64,000 nucleotides of DNA from Progne subis subis (lineage: Eukaryota > Chordata > Aves > Passeriformes > Hirundinidae). Position 1 is the stretch's first letter. Each line of letters opens with the position of its first letter. The stretch lies in contig JAKJHU010000614.1 in NCBI GenBank assembly GCA_022316685.1, positions 62,001 through 126,000 on the forward strand, given 5' to 3'. The notes beneath the pieces were generated by a model. It searched no databases, was not told where the DNA came from, and saw nothing but the letters and a program-made list of their open reading frames with translations. Of this stretch, positions 33,481 through 46,144 are shown one piece after another. A program made the translations under genes and the position numbers.

Positions 33481-34840
33481 GGCATCGCACAGATAAATCA
33501 TTCCCCCCATCCTCTCCAAAAACCACTAAAATCTCAACCAGGCATCACCCCCCACCACCACAAAAAACAAAAACAAAAACAAAAAAAAAAAAACAAAACA
33601 AAAAAAAAAATTCCAAACCACAAAACCAGAAACCAACCACTTCCACCCTGTCCTCGTGCACCTTCCCAGGGACCCCAGCCCCGTGGGAATGCCCCTGGAT
33701 CTGGACAAAAAGCTGCTCCCCTGCAGGCACTTGGAACACCCACCAGCGGCCCGGCCCGGGCACACGGCACCCGGCAGCTGCCCCGCTGGCGCAGGCGGGG
33801 CTTTGGAGCAGGGAGGCTCTGCGGGACCCCCCGGGCTCTGCCCCCTCCCAGTCTGTGCCCACCTCAGGGCTGACCTTCAGCCCGGGCTCTCTCGCTGTGC
33901 CCGGCTCCTGCACAGTCCCCGCTCTCAGTTCCTTGGCCCCCTGGGCTCTCCCCTGGGGCTCGGAGAACACCTGGCAATGGAACTTTGCCTTGAAAAGGAA
34001 CCATTTTGGTGCTGCCTAGCTAGGCCAGAACTGAAACTTTGTTCCTTTTGCCTCCCTGCAGAGACCCCCAGGGCATTTTCTGCGCAGAGTTCCAGCCCCC
34101 AGTGTTTGCTGAAGACTCTCTCTGCAAATGTCACACTGCCAGGACCCTGTCTTTGCTGTCACCTGCTGTGGCTGGGCATGAACAGAGCTCCTGCACTTGC
34201 ATTTCCAGCTGCTGTGCAACCAAAGCTGAGGGAGCTGGAGCTGCCTGAATGCAACAACTGGAATATGAGCCTCTCTCGAGGGGGAAATCTCCCCCTCCTG
34301 TGCCAGCCCGTGGCAATGCTGCCATTCTCTGCTGCTGCTGGGGCACTCGGGGCTCTGGCTGAGCAGGAAAGGTGACCCTGAGCCAGGAGCTTTCCTTGGC
34401 TGCAGCAAAGCCTTGGCACACAAAGACCTTCCTGGTGCTGTGCCCTGGGCCAGGAGGGATTGTGCCACCAGAGATGAGCCTAAATTTCTTCTTCCAGGCA
34501 GCTTTAGGGCACAGAACATGGAGAAGGCAGAGCTGATCCTCAGCTTTCTGCAGTCCTCAAGAAGAATCCTGTGTGGGAAGCAGTCTGGGCAGAGGGTTCA
34601 TGTGTCAGGAGAAGGGAATCCAGAGCCCTTTTCCCCCAGTGGACTGAGGGTCTGCATTTCCAATGGCCCTGCCGCTGCCAAAGGGGCCTTTTTCACTCAA
34701 CTGAGAACAGTTCTGCTGAAAGCCTGTCCTAAACCTGCTTTTCCTGCAAATGCACCCAATGAGTCCTCATTTTTTGCAGCCCCATGTCTTGTGTGCCTGC
34801 AAGTGTGAGAACTGAGAGATGGAACAGCTCTGCTGGGGGG
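33481..34840. other. unassigned, with A-rich tract
   Basis: A CAAAA/A-rich simple tract lies at about 33,548-33,626. The rest is moderately GC-rich with no exon I can name. Confidence 0.4.
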
Positions 34841-34984
34841 AAGTTCTCTTTTTCTTGTTTGTTTTCTTTTGGGGTTTTCTTTGGGGTTTTTTGGTTGGTT
34901 TGGATTATTTTCCTGTTCTTTTGTTTTGATTGGTTTTGTTGATGTGGAGGAGAGGTCTTTTTTTTTCTTTTTTTTTTTTCCCTT

Positions 34985-35020
<36 letters not shown>

Positions 35021-35200
35021 TTTTAGTGGGAATTTTTGGTGTTGTATGAGATTTTTTCCTTTTTTTTTTTTTTGGTGTGTTTTTGTTTTGTTTTGGTTTT
35101 TTTGGGTTTTTTTTGGTTATTTTGGGTTTTTTTTGGTTTGGTTTGGTTTGGTTTGGTTTGGTTTGGGTTTTTTTTTGTGTTTTTTCATTTTTTATTTCAC
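34841..35200. repeat. T-rich low-complexity tract with (GGTTT)n
   Basis: T-runs (about 34,988-35,018) and a GGTTT pentanucleotide run at about 35,134-35,166. Phe/Trp-rich open frames here are artefacts. Confidence 0.9.
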
Positions 35201-36230
35201 TCTCCCTGTCAGCCCTGGGCAGAGCTCTGTAAGTTTATGTGCCACTTGCCTGTGGCACTGTGGAGGTGGCCAGGGGGACCTTCCCCGAGCTGTGTGCACA
35301 GGAATGCACATCAGCCCAGGCCGGGGGTGCTCAGTGCCCGGTCAGTTTTGCTGTCTGGCTGTGGCTCTGGACGCTTCCCTTGGAGCGTCTCCAGGCAGGG
35401 AACGTTGGAGCTGTCCCCACCGTGGTGTCACAGAGAGGGGAACGCTGGGGCTGTCCCGCTCCTGCCCCGGCCCCAAGAGCTCTGCCAGTGCCTGGAGGAG
35501 ACACAAAGGCTGAGCCCAAGGGTGAGAACTGCAGAAGGGGCTGAGCTGGGAGGGAGGCAGCGGGATCATGGTGTCCAGGCCCTGGCCCTGCACAGACAGC
35601 CCAACAGTGGCAGCCTGGGCATTCCTGGGAGCAGTGTCCAAAGGCTCCTGGAGCTGTGGCAGCCTCAAAGCTGTGACCATTCCCTGGGGAGCCTGGTGAG
35701 TGGTCAAGGCCCCTGCAGGGGAAGAAGCTTTTGCTGGTCTCCAGCCCGCAGCTGGCCTGGCCCAGCCCCAGCCGTTCCCTGGGGTGCATTCCCTGCTGCC
35801 CCAGGGCAGAAGTCTCAGCTGCCCCTGCTGCTGTCCCTGGGCAGGAGGCGCAGCCTCCGGGGAGCTCTGAGCTCCGTCTGCTGCTGGGCTGCGGCCGAAG
35901 CGAGCCAGTGCCGGCAGAGCTCTGGGGAAAGGTCCCTGGCCCTGGCTTGGGGCTGGGCCAGAGCCCAGGGAGCAAATCAACTTGCAGCTGCTGCCCCAGA
36001 GCAGGGAAGAGCAGGAATGGCTGGCTGGGAGAGACTCTTGCCAAGGGCCTGCAGCACCAGGACACAGGCCATGGCTGGACACTGCTTGGGGCCAGGGTGA
36101 GCTGGGATGTGGGGATGGACTTGTTCCCTGGAAGGGCGGTGGGGCCCTGGCACAGAGTGGGAGGAAAAACTGCGGCTGTCCTGGAATGGCTGGAAGTGTG
36201 CAAGGGCTGGTTGGGGGGGACTTCCTGCCC
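35201..36230. other. unassigned GC-rich stretch
   Basis: No exon recognised in six frames despite long open frames on both strands. Confidence 0.4.
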
Positions 36231-36305
36231 AGAAGGGATGGGATGGGATGGGATGGGATGGGATGGGATGGATGGGATGGGATGGGATGGGATGGGATGG
36301 GATGG
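36231..36305 (+). repeat. (GGGAT)n microsatellite
   Basis: About 15 tandem GGGAT units with one shortened unit near 36,270. Confidence 0.95.
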
Positions 36306-36579
36306 ATCAGTGTAATGTGGGGATTGCAGTGTGGGGGTGGCAGGAAAGTTGGGAGGGGTAGGGATTGCAGTGGGGGGATGGGGTGGTTTGGGCTCTTGGA
36401 GTAGGGGAGTAGAGGGAGGGAAATCAAGAAGCAGTTTTAAAGGCTGCTGGTGCAATAAGAAATTTTGGGGCCTGGAAGTGTCTTGTGGGAGGTTGCTGTG
36501 AAATTGGGAAGTCTGAGTTTAAGGTGCTGTGCTGTGCAGGGCTGAGGTGGAGTGGAAATGATTTTGGGAATGCTCCCAA

Positions 36580-36681
36580 GAAAGAAAGGAAGAAAGAAAG
36601 AAATGAGAGAGAAGGGAAGGATGGAAGGATGGAAGGATGGGAGGATGGAAGGATGGAAGGAAGGAAGGAAGGAAGGAAGGG
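36580..36681 (+). repeat. GAAA / GGAAGGAT / GGAA microsatellite
   Basis: Purine tract of AGAAA units, then GGATGGAA units, then GGAA units, immediately left of the ERV-D 3' LTR. Confidence 0.9.
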
Positions 36682-36683
36682 TT

Positions 36684-37524
36684 TTAAATGAAGCTCTATA
36701 TGTCTAATTTAATAAGCAACAAAGTTGAATTTAGCGGCCATGCAATTTTATTTAAGTAGCATTTTATAATCAAGCATATGCAAAAAATTTGACAGTGATT
36801 AATTAAAGATAAGTACTCTTTGGATAAAGCATAAGCAAAACCGACTGGGGTATGGAGGGGGGTTTCCCACCCTACCTCACGTGCAAAACAAAGTAATCCA
36901 ACTTAAACTCATATACTGTATGCTAATATATATTCATTAATATTTCTAGTAAATCTCCTATTTTTAATTCATAAAATCTACGTCACTATACTACATAATG
37001 CATGCTCCACTTGTTGTTAGGGGGTCTTCTTGGCTTTTGGTGGTCTTCTTCAGATGAAGGCTCATCATCTTCCTCTCGTCCTATGAATAACCTTGCTGGC
37101 TGCATGTACGCTCTAAGTTTTGTGTTATACATAACGAAGCATTATGTTCCAAAAAGTAATTATTTCATGGATCAAACCACCACCCAAACTCCCTACCTTG
37201 GAATAGTCCCAGCTTTGTCCATCTCAAGGCCAGTTCTATCTTAAGACATCCTGTATCCCATATCCCTGCAAAGGGCCCATCTCCCTACCTTGGAGTAGTC
37301 CCAGCTTTGGCCAATCCAGCTTTGAAATTCTTACTTATCTCAAACTGCATCCTGTATCTCATTTTTCTTATATAGGATCTGCCAAAGGTCCCATCTGCTT
37401 TGTAACACAATCACATCTACTTTTCCCTTTACTACTTTATCACAAATATTTTCTAAAATATATATTTCTAAAATATTAATATAGTTAAAATTAGCATGAA
37501 TCATTTTCATTTATTACAATTTCA
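36684..37524 (-). mobile_element. ERV-D 3' LTR
   Basis: Matches 55,986-56,743 from its left end; the right limit (CA at 37,524) is set by a purine tract AAAAAGAGAAATAGG on the minus strand beside it. The left end has GGTTTTAAATG where the other LTR has TGTTATAAATG. Confidence 0.75.
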
Positions 37525-37581
37525 CCTATTTCTCTTTTTAATCCTATTGATTAATTTTTAATTTTTAATTAAAACTGAATC

Positions 37582-38530
37582 TCAATTTCTTCTGTATTCC
37601 CAATAATCCAGGTTTTCATGCTCTCTCATTTCAGCCTCTAATTTTTCTAACATCTCCCATGCTGCATCAAGGTTTTCACATTCCTTCTCAAATTTGGTTA
37701 ACATCTCTTGTGCTACAGTCATCTCTTTATGTTCAGTCAACATCTCTACGGGTCCCTTCTTTTGAGTGCAAGTAGGTCTAGCTTTTAATATCATCAAAGA
37801 ATCTGGTTTCCCTTTTGCTGCCAATTCTGGATCAATGGGCATTGCTGTAATTTGCATTCCTTGTATCACTGGGTGGATTAGTCTAATAAGACATGGAATC
37901 ATGCATGGTAAGAATAACAATCCTAATCCAGAACATGATGGCATAAATCCCATCTTCTTCCACCAGGCTCCTCCAAAGAGGTTATCCCACCAATCCGTTT
38001 TTAGAATAGAATTCCACTTTTGAACAGGTATGTATGCCACCCTTTTAATTTCTTCAGCAAGTTTTGTGATGGCTTCCCCATGATCATCTCTCTCCACACA
38101 GCACTCAGATTCCTTAAATCTTCCTCAAACTCCCCCTTCTTCAGCCAACAGATAATCTAGGGCAATTCTGGTTTGATATACAAACGCTCACATTTGTGAA
38201 TGCTGCTTGGCCAGTAACTTCAGGGCATCAGAAGTATGGTTTGATACAATCTCCACTACTGCCTGGAGTCTCCTCAATCGATTCAATAGATAAATTGGGG
38301 TCCTATAACCCCAAGATCCACCCTCAGCCCGAGTTGCTGGGTCATAATATGCTATGATTCTTTCTGCAGGCCATTTGTCTTCCCCCCATTCCTGGTTTCC
38401 CCCTGCCTTTGGGAAGTTGAGGTTTAAAACTCTTTTATTCCTTTCTAGAGTCTCATCAAGTGGTGTTCCCAGCATATTGCTCCTAGACCTTTGTATGATG
38501 AAGAAAGAGGGTCGTATAACTCCTAAGGTA
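37582..38530 (-). pseudogene. env: ERV-D env, TM subunit, broken
   Basis: Two open pieces (38,475-38,188 and 38,097-37,582) read a gamma-type transmembrane subunit: a heptad-rich segment, a CX6CC-type disulphide motif whose first Cys codon is now TGA (near 38,120), and a membrane anchor GLGLLFLPCMIPCLIRLI before a charged tail. Normal role: membrane fusion on entry. The SU part lies beyond the nested insertions at 48,400-49,420. Confidence 0.75.
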
Positions 38531-38999
38531 CAGGATTCCTCACACTTTTCAGGTAATTCACTCTATGCTCATTGCCCACAAATGCAATATATTCCATCAG
38601 GGGCTTTCCATTTATTCTCTGTTCTTTCTGGTTGTTCCCAGTAGGATTTTAGGTCTTTGTGGATTTGTAGGGGTTTGCTCCAGGACTTTTATGCCAGCAA
38701 AAACCAGTTTGATTTTTCCACTCACAATTCATTTCCTTTGTTATTCCCCAATACCCAGTTGTCGCTGTGACGCACAAAGCAATAACGCACAGACATAAAT
38801 AATTCACAGGCAGAGGTTCTTCAAGCTTCTCCTCAGCCAGCGGAGAGCGAAGGAAACCCCCCTTTGTTTATTCTTTACTTTTTTATACATTTGTGGATCT
38901 GGCAGAAGATTGGCTTTTTGGGTTTCCACCCCTCATCCTCAGTGGCCAGACCCACTGTCAGTTACAGTTGTTTTTCAGGTTAGAAACATGCAAACAAAG

Positions 39000-39609
39000 T
39001 GTTCTGGAAAAAAATAATAGAGAGTCAGAGACTTGCTGGTTTTGTATGTTTCTTTATTATCAAGCTTGGCCTTGGGGGAGAGCTTGCTTGCTCCCTTGGC
39101 AACGTGGAGGAGGAGGTACACACAGCTTCGCTTCACAGCAAAGCTGGGGACTCCCACCCCCCTCACAGCTTTTTCCCTTGCTGGGGAGTCCGTTTCGCGT
39201 CGCTGATCAGGGGTCATCCAGCGATGGGGGACTCCTTCTCAGGTCACGGCGACTAAATGAAGCTGCTTCGGCGGACCCCCGTACTTCTTGCACTAGTCTA
39301 AAATGTGACTACAGTCCTGGATTTTACTTTGGTTCCCTGCTTTTCAGAGTCTCTTGTTCTTGGGTTGTTCCCAGAATTCCAGCGTTCTTTTTATTTGCAT
39401 ATTCAGACACTATCCGGCAAATGGGAGCAGAGATACAGGTAATAAGGTGAATTCTTAATTAACAAACAAGTAAATAAGGTAATAAATCAGTATTAAAACA
39501 GGAATAAGGCAAATTCTTTATACAGAAATAGCATTAACAATCTTAATGGAATTACTTAACAATTAAGTAACTAAAACATAGATTTCTTGAATAGAATTTA
39601 TTTATAACA
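39000..39609 (-). mobile_element. ERV-C 3' LTR
   Basis: 610 bases, plus-orientation ends TGTTCTGG and TTTATAACA. The minus-strand purine tract AGAGGGGGGAG adjoins at 39,610-39,622. Confidence 0.92.
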
Positions 39610-39622
39610 ACTCCCCCCTCTA

Positions 39623-39939
39623 TTTCTTTGATCGAGCTTTAGCTCGCATCAATTTGTCAAAGCATAACCCAGTATCTCCTATAGGACATTCCCCAAACAG
39701 GCGCTGTGCATAACTAGCTGTGTTTTTGTGGTCTAATAAACTTTTCCATCCTCTTGGCAAGTATTCAACTGGGAGTGGTCAAAGCAGTTTGGGTTCACGT
39801 TAGTATGGACCCTGAATAAGGATCTGAGATCCTCTCCATCGTACACTGGATGGTAGCAGTTAGCACAGGCTTTTGTTTCGTAGGTGTGCTTTATGAACAT
39901 CACCAGTACGATCCCTCCCAAGAGTCCGGTATGGGCCAT
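39623..39939 (-). pseudogene. env: ERV-C env remnant (signal peptide and SU start)
   Basis: Open frame 39,939-39,733 starts with a hydrophobic signal peptide (LLGGIVLVMF) and continues CANC, RVHTNVNPNC and CQEDGKVY, similar in layout to the SU start of ERV-D env at 48,929-49,183. A TAG follows, and the remaining ~100 bases to the purine tract read in other frames. The body of SU and all of TM are gone. Confidence 0.6.
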
Positions 39940-40074
39940 CCTTCCTGGATCTCTTGCTCCACCCGGCCTTGCCTCTTGGAGTGGAGAGGTCTCCTACAGA
40001 ACCCACTTACATGCTTCCACTTCCCTTCCCTATTAATTTAGTTGCCCTTAGAGAATGTTCTGTAGGAGATTTAC

Positions 40075-40505
40075 TCTCTTTTTTTTTCTAAAAAAAAACT
40101 TTACACTCTTTTAATTTTTCTATTACTTAAATTTGTTCAAACTGCTACTTATAGAACTTAACAACTTTTAAAATTAACAAAGAAAAAATCTTAAACTTAT
40201 TTAAATCACTATTTATAAAACCTAAACAATATTTAAACTTAATAAAAAACCCTGATTCTTTTTTTCTATTACTTAAACTTATTTAAATTGCTATTCATAA
40301 AACTTACAATTTAAAAATTATTATTAAAAAAAAACCCCTTTAAACTTACTTAAATTCTTACTTATAAAAAAAACCTTAAACTATATGTAAAATTAATACA
40401 AAAAAGAACTTATACCCCTTTTTTAATATAACTATTACTTAAACATATCTAAAATGGCTATTTACAAAAACTGACTTAGGTTTACAGAAATTAACCCTTA
40501 TTGTG
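40075..40505. repeat. AT-rich degenerate tandem repeat in place of env
   Basis: Repeated ACTTAAACTTATTTAAAT, CTATTTATAAAAC text with a loose period of about 65-80 bases, about six copies, ending in a run of 13-14 C before TTTTTT (40,506-40,525). It lies between the integrase stop and the env start. Confidence 0.65.
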
Positions 40506-40585
40506 CCCCCCCCCCCCCTTTTTTGAGTTCGTTGAATATGGGAGAGGCAACTGAAACAAAAGGTTTTCACAGTCTCTGTTATCTC

Positions 40586-43500
40586 TTATTTCTTTTTAAA
40601 GGTTAATTTCAAGTCTTTCGGGTGTGGTGTTACTGTCCACTCGGTTTCATCCGGTGAGGGTGCTGAACTCGGGTTCTCTCCAGGAGGGGGTACTGGCCCT
40701 TTAACTCTGGTGATGTGGGTCCATCCTTTTTCCTTAGTGCGCACTGCTGTGTGAGTTGTTAACAGTACTTGGTAGGGACCTTCAAACTTCGGGGTCAGCG
40801 GGGTATTAGTCCACGTTTTGATCAATACCCAGTCTCCAGGATTGATATTATGCACATTTGCATCCAAAGGGGAAGTTTGAGGAAGATAGCCTTTCTTTCT
40901 GAGATTTTCTAAGGTTTGTCCAATGGTTTTTAGATATTTTCTAGTGATTTCCTTTCCTTCCAGGTAGTCTTTAGAACTATAAGGAGATAACAAAAAGGGA
41001 AGCCCAAATAACATTTCATATGGTGACACTCCTAGATCTGCTCGTGGCTGTGTTCTGATTCGTAGTAATGCTAGGGGTAAGCATTTAAGCCAATTTAGTT
41101 GAGTTTCTGCTATTAGTTTAGTCAGTACATTTTTAATGGTTTTGTTCATCCTTTCTACTCTGCCTGAGCTTTGGGGATGCCATGGGGTGTGTAACCTCCA
41201 TTTTATCCCTAAGGCTTGTGTTACCTGTTGTAGAATTTGTGCTGTGAAATGTGGCCCTCTGTCTGAATCAATATTATTTATCAGCCCATACCGAGGGAGG
41301 ATATCTTCTAATATGATTTTTGTTACTACTTCTGCTGTTTCTCTTTTTGTAGGAAATGCCTCTACCCAATGGGTAAGGTGATCTATGATCACCTAACAAG
41401 TGTTTGTACCCTTGAACAGGGGGCATCTCAGTAAAATCAATTTGCACGTTCTGGAAGGGCCTTAAGGCTAACTCCCTCCCTCCAGGCTCAGTTTTTCTCA
41501 TAACTTTTTGATTTATTTTCTGACATATTATACATCCCTGAGTAACTGCTTTTGCTAATTCGTGTACTCCAATACATAGGTTTTCCCTTAGAAAATGGTC
41601 ACATAATCCCTGGGTTCCCCAGTGGGTTAAATTATGTATTTCTGTAAGTATTTTTCTGGCTAGGGCTTTATTTAAAAATTTCCGTCCGTCAGCTGTTAAC
41701 CACACTCCGTGTTCCCCCTGGTGTAATCCTAATTCTTTTATTGCTTTCTGCTCTTTTTACTGAATACCTGCTCTATCCTTTCTTCTTCTTTTTTTGGCAT
41801 TTTCTCTAATTTGAGGATTTTTACTGGTTCTCCTGGTTCTAAAGCTGCTTCTCTGGCTGTTTTATCAGCTAACTGGTTTCCCCTTATCTCGGGCATATCT
41901 CCCTTTTGATGTCCCTTTTATGTGAACTACTGCAATTTCTACTGGTTTTTGTAAAGATTTTAACACTGACTTTATTAATTCTGTGTGTATTAAGTTTTTC
42001 CCTTTTGAATTTAAATATCCCCGTCCTTCCCAAATTTTCCCAAATGTGTGCACGATACCAAAGGCATATCTAGAGTCTGTGTAAATGGTCCCTCGGTCAT
42101 CTTTAAGTAAGTCTAGCCCTCTCTTTAGTGCATATATTTCACAGCACTGTGCTGACCAATTACTTGGTAACTTTCCCTTTTCTAAAACTTTCATTTTCTC
42201 TCCCTCAATCACAGAGTATCCTGATAGTTCTTTTCCCTTCCACCACTCGGGATGACCCATCTGTGAACAACACTCTCCCATATGGAAGGGGTGTATCCTC
42301 TAAATCTTCCCTTACTTTTGTCTGCATATCAATGAGTTCTAGGCAATGGTGTTCTATTCTTCAGTGGGCTCACCAGAGAGAAATTGAGCTGGATTTAAGC
42401 TTTTTGATGTTGTTAGTTCTAGGTTATCTGTAATTTATCAGTATAATTTCATATTTTAGGATTCTAGAATCTGTGAGCCACTTTTGAGCTCTTTGACTTA
42501 AGATTGTTTTCAAATCATGTGGAGTATGTATCTTTATCTTTCCCTGTAATGTTAACTTTTGAGCTTCTTCTATTAGAATAGCTGCAGCTGCAACTGCTTG
42601 GAGACAAGCCGGCCATCCCCTAGCAACTGGATCTAACAGTTTTGATAAAAATGCTACAGGTTTTCGGTATCCTCCCCATTCTTGGGTTAAAACTCCGTAT
42701 GCTATCCCTTCTTCAGTGTTTACAAATAAATCAAACTCCTTTTTAAGATCTGGTAAGCTTAAAACTGGTGCTGAGGATAATTTCTCTTTTAGATCTTGCA
42801 GCTGCCTCTCGTCACTCTCTGTCCAATTCATTGGTTCCTGGTCTATTAATTTATCATAAAGAAATTTGACCCCTTGAGTGTACTTATCTATCCAGTGCTT
42901 GCAGTATCCAAACAGGCCTAGAAGTTTCCTTATGTCTCTCTTAGTTTTTGGAGGTGATATAGACACTATTCCTGAAATTCTTGCAGGGCTTAACCTTTTA
43001 CTCCCCTTTCCGATTATGTGTCCTAAATAAGTGACTTCAGTTTCTACAAACTGTAGTTTACTCTGAGATACCTTTAACCCCTTTTCTCCAAGAAAGTTTA
43101 GAAGTTGTATACTTACATCTTTAACTTCTTTTTCTGTCTCCCCTGATATTAATAAATCATCCACGTATTGCAAAATTTGAACTCCTTCTTTGGGACTAAA
43201 CTGTTCTAATAATGTTTCTAGGGCCTGTCCGAAGATATTTGGCGATTCCGTATACCCCTGTGGTAACCGGGTCCACCTTAGCTGTTGTTTCCTTCCCCTG
43301 TCTGGATGTTCCCATTCAAAGGCGAACCAATCCCTACACTCTTCTGCTAGGGGACATGCCCAAAAAGCATCCTTTAAGTCTATCACTGTGAACCAGGTAT
43401 GCTCTCTTGGAATTTTACTCAGCAAGGTATAGGGATTAGGTACTACTGGGTGTTGAGCAATAGTTCTTTTATTTATTTCTCTCAAATCCTGGACTAATCT

Positions 43501-43824
43501 AAACTTTCCCTCATCTTTCTTTATGGCTAATATAGGGGTGTTATGAGGGGACATACATGGTTCTAAGATATTTTCCTTTAAAAGATGCTCAATTACTGAA
43601 GCTAGCCCTTTCTTTCCTTCTGGTGACATTGGGTATTGCTTAACTCTGATGGCGGGGGTATCTTTTTGCATTTCTATCTTAATGGGAGGGATATCTAAAC
43701 ACCCATATTTTCCCTCTGTAGCCCACACTTCTGGATTTATCTCTTGTATATCCCCTTGGGTCAGTTTCATGATATGCACAACCATTTTTCCATCTTTTGG
43801 GATAACTCCTACCCCGAGCTGCAC
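40586..43824 (-). pseudogene. pol: ERV-C pol, broken
   Basis: RT and connection are intact for 467 codons (43,824-42,424) with YVDD active site and the LPQGYTESP motif. RNase H continues 42,281-41,865 (YTDSRYAFG) in a separate piece. Integrase zinc domain (HWGTQGLCDHFL...CIIC) and first catalytic Asp (QIDFTEMP) are in 41,705-41,400; the rest (SDRGPHFT, VERMNK) is in 41,392-40,586 after a frame change near 41,393. The integrase end WTHITRVKGP and tail are kept. Gammaretrovirus-type enzyme set. Confidence 0.9.
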
Positions 43825-44141
43825 TTGTAAGGTCTCTGCCTAGTAAATTGGTTTCTGTATGTGGTAAATAAAGAAAATCAGCTACACAGTGCTTTGAGTT
43901 CCCTTTAATCTCTACTCCTTCAACTATTAATGCTCGAAAGGGCCTCCCTTCAGCCCCTAACACTTCACAAGTTTTTGTCCCGATTGTCACCCCTGTTGGT
44001 AATTTCCTTAAACTCGATCTAGTCAGCTCCTGTGTCTACTAAGAATTCATATTCTTCACTTTGGGGACCCACATCAAAGTTTACTAGAGGCTCATCTTGT
44101 TGTTCTATTGGGTCCCCTATTTTATAGAGCCTCTGACACCC
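43679..44141 (-). pseudogene. pro: ERV-C protease, broken
   Basis: Follows the gag TAG. Active site VDTGAD is at about 44,020-44,035; a frame change right after it moves the rest (ALIVEGVEI, NLLGRDL) into the frame open at 43,990-43,679, and another near 43,835 leads into the RT frame. Aspartic protease that would cut Gag and Pol. Confidence 0.8.
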
Positions 44142-46077
44142 CTAATCCTCCCCTTTCAGCACCCTCTCCAGGGCATCTTGCTCCCTTGCAATAGCTTCAT
44201 CAAGTGATAATTTCTTACAATCCCTTTTTAAATGCCCTATTTCACCACAGTAATAACAAGTTCTATTCTCTCCTGGGTTACTTCTTTTTCAAATTTACCC
44301 ACGGTGGTACTATGGGTGACTTTGGTTCTTTAAATGAGGGTCTTGGTCCTCCCTCACTAGATTTCCAGGGGGAGTTTTTCTGGTTTTCTGCTACTCCAGT
44401 ACTTTCTCTTGCTACAGCTACCATAATGCGAGCCTTGGCTCTAGCTTTTTCTTCTTCTCTCCTCAGGTAAACTCTTAAGGCTTCTTTTAATAATTCATTA
44501 ATACTTTTCTCCTGCCAATCTTCAATTTTTTCTAATTTTCTCCGTATATCTGGCCATGACTTTGTTACAAACTGCACTTTTAGAATTACTTGTCCCTCAG
44601 GACTATCAGGGTCTATGCTTGAATATAATTGAAAATTTCTTTTTAATCGATTTAGCCAAGTGGCAGGAGTCTCATCTTTTTCTTGGGACCCATCAAAAGC
44701 TAATTTAGTATTATTTCCTCTGGGGACAGATTCTCTTATACCTCTTACTATCAAGGACCTATAGTCTCTCATATTTTGTCTTTCCTCTTCTCGATTTGGG
44801 TCCCACCCTGGGTCAGTTATCGGTAATTTATGATCTCCAGGTGGCCCCAACCTATTTTCCCTTTCCCAGATTCTGATACTTGCTGTTCTAATCATTCGTA
44901 TTTCCTCAGGGGAGAACAAGATGTTTAATATAGAATTTAACTCTCCCCATGTATAAACATTGGGTCCAAGGAATTGGTCTACCTGTGTGGCAATACCTAT
45001 GGGATCTTCAACTAAATTTCCTAGCTCTTTCTTAAATCCTCTTACTTCAGAGGCTGTTAATGGGGCATTTACAAATCCCACTCCTCCAATTACTCCTCCC
45101 ATAGGCACTTCCCTGAGGGGAAAAAGTTTTTCTGGCTTTAAGGCTTTTGACCTTGTGTTACAATAGGGTCCTTCACTTACATTATTAACTGATAACACTG
45201 GCTGAGTTACAAATTCCTGGGGAATTCCAGGAGAACGGGATGACTCACAGGAGTCTGTAGGGGTTTTGGTTAACTCCCAATTAGGGGGTGGCAGGGGAAT
45301 TACTGTAGGTGAGGGGGAGGTAGTAAAATCTGTAGGGGGAGAAACAGAGGATAGTACTGTGGGAGAAAGGGGGGCTAGGGAAGAGGTTGTGTTTTGGGAA
45401 ACTGCAGGGGTTATAACTGGGGCTAAAGAACTTTGACTATTGGAAGGAGGTGGCAAAGGGGCTGTTGGGAGAGAAGGGGGAGAAGGTACTAAGGACTGGG
45501 GAGGAGAGGTGTTAAGGGGGGGTGATGATGGAACCACTGGGGGAAGAGGAGGAGAGGGTTCTGAAGGAGTTTGACTCGGGGAAGTTAGTAGGGGAACTGG
45601 GACAGGATTTTGAGGGACTTGGGGCACCTCTGGGTAAATTGGAGGGGGTAAATGGTCTAAAGGGTCCCATCTTTGATTAGTTTCTGTTCTTTCCTCTTTC
45701 TGTTCTTTTCTTTCACACTTTTCTTTTTCTTTTAATTTGCAGACTTTTATATTCTCTTTACTCGTGGCTCTCTTTTGCCAACAAGCAGCATAAGCTAACT
45801 GGTTTACGTCTGGATCTTCCTGAGTTCTTAGGTAGTGGTTTAACTGATAGCACATCCACTCATCATGTGTTCCAAACCATGGCCACTCTCCTGGTAATTT
45901 TAATTTTGGCCAGACTTCTGTGCAATAAAACACCATTTTAACCTGATCTAGTCCTTTTGTGGCCTCTAAAGAATCCCATTTAGTTAAAAGTTGTTCTAAG
46001 GGACTACCGGGTGGAATACTCTTTACTTTGTTATTCTCTTTTTGGGATTTCTTTTTCTTACTAGTCCATTGTCCCAT
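44142..46077 (-). pseudogene. gag: ERV-C gag, nearly intact, end frameshifted
   Basis: Starts MGQWTSKKKK, with a Gly-2 for myristoylation. Matrix is followed by a Pro/Ser-rich p12-like segment containing the late-domain motif PPIY, then capsid (FLGPNVYTWGELNS...). A one-base change at about 44,288 (by an A-run) puts a TAA at 44,278; in the shifted frame the nucleocapsid Cys-His box CYYCGEIGHLKRDC follows and the gene ends GAT TAG GGG at 44,142-44,144, the UAG-G context used by gammaretroviruses for readthrough into pro-pol. Virus core precursor. Confidence 0.9.
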
Positions 46078-46144
46078 TTTCTTTAAACTGAAAATAATTT
46101 CAAAGGTGCCCTTTACTAACTGGCAACACAGGTTTTTTTGGTTT

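Noticed and set aside
32555..33526. 313-codon plus-strand and 244-codon minus-strand frames
   Set aside because: CpG-rich DNA with few stops; the open frames overlap on both strands and carry no domain.
34869..36100. Frames of 214 and 354 codons beginning with Phe/Trp-rich text
   Set aside because: The start is a T/G simple repeat; the remainder matches no family.
37002..37244. 80-codon frame, with a copy at 56,335-56,550
   Set aside because: Part of ERV-D LTR on the antisense strand.
38893..39450. 185-codon frame, and its near copy at 47,538-48,023
   Set aside because: Both lie in ERV-C LTRs on the antisense strand; LTR sequence, not a gene.
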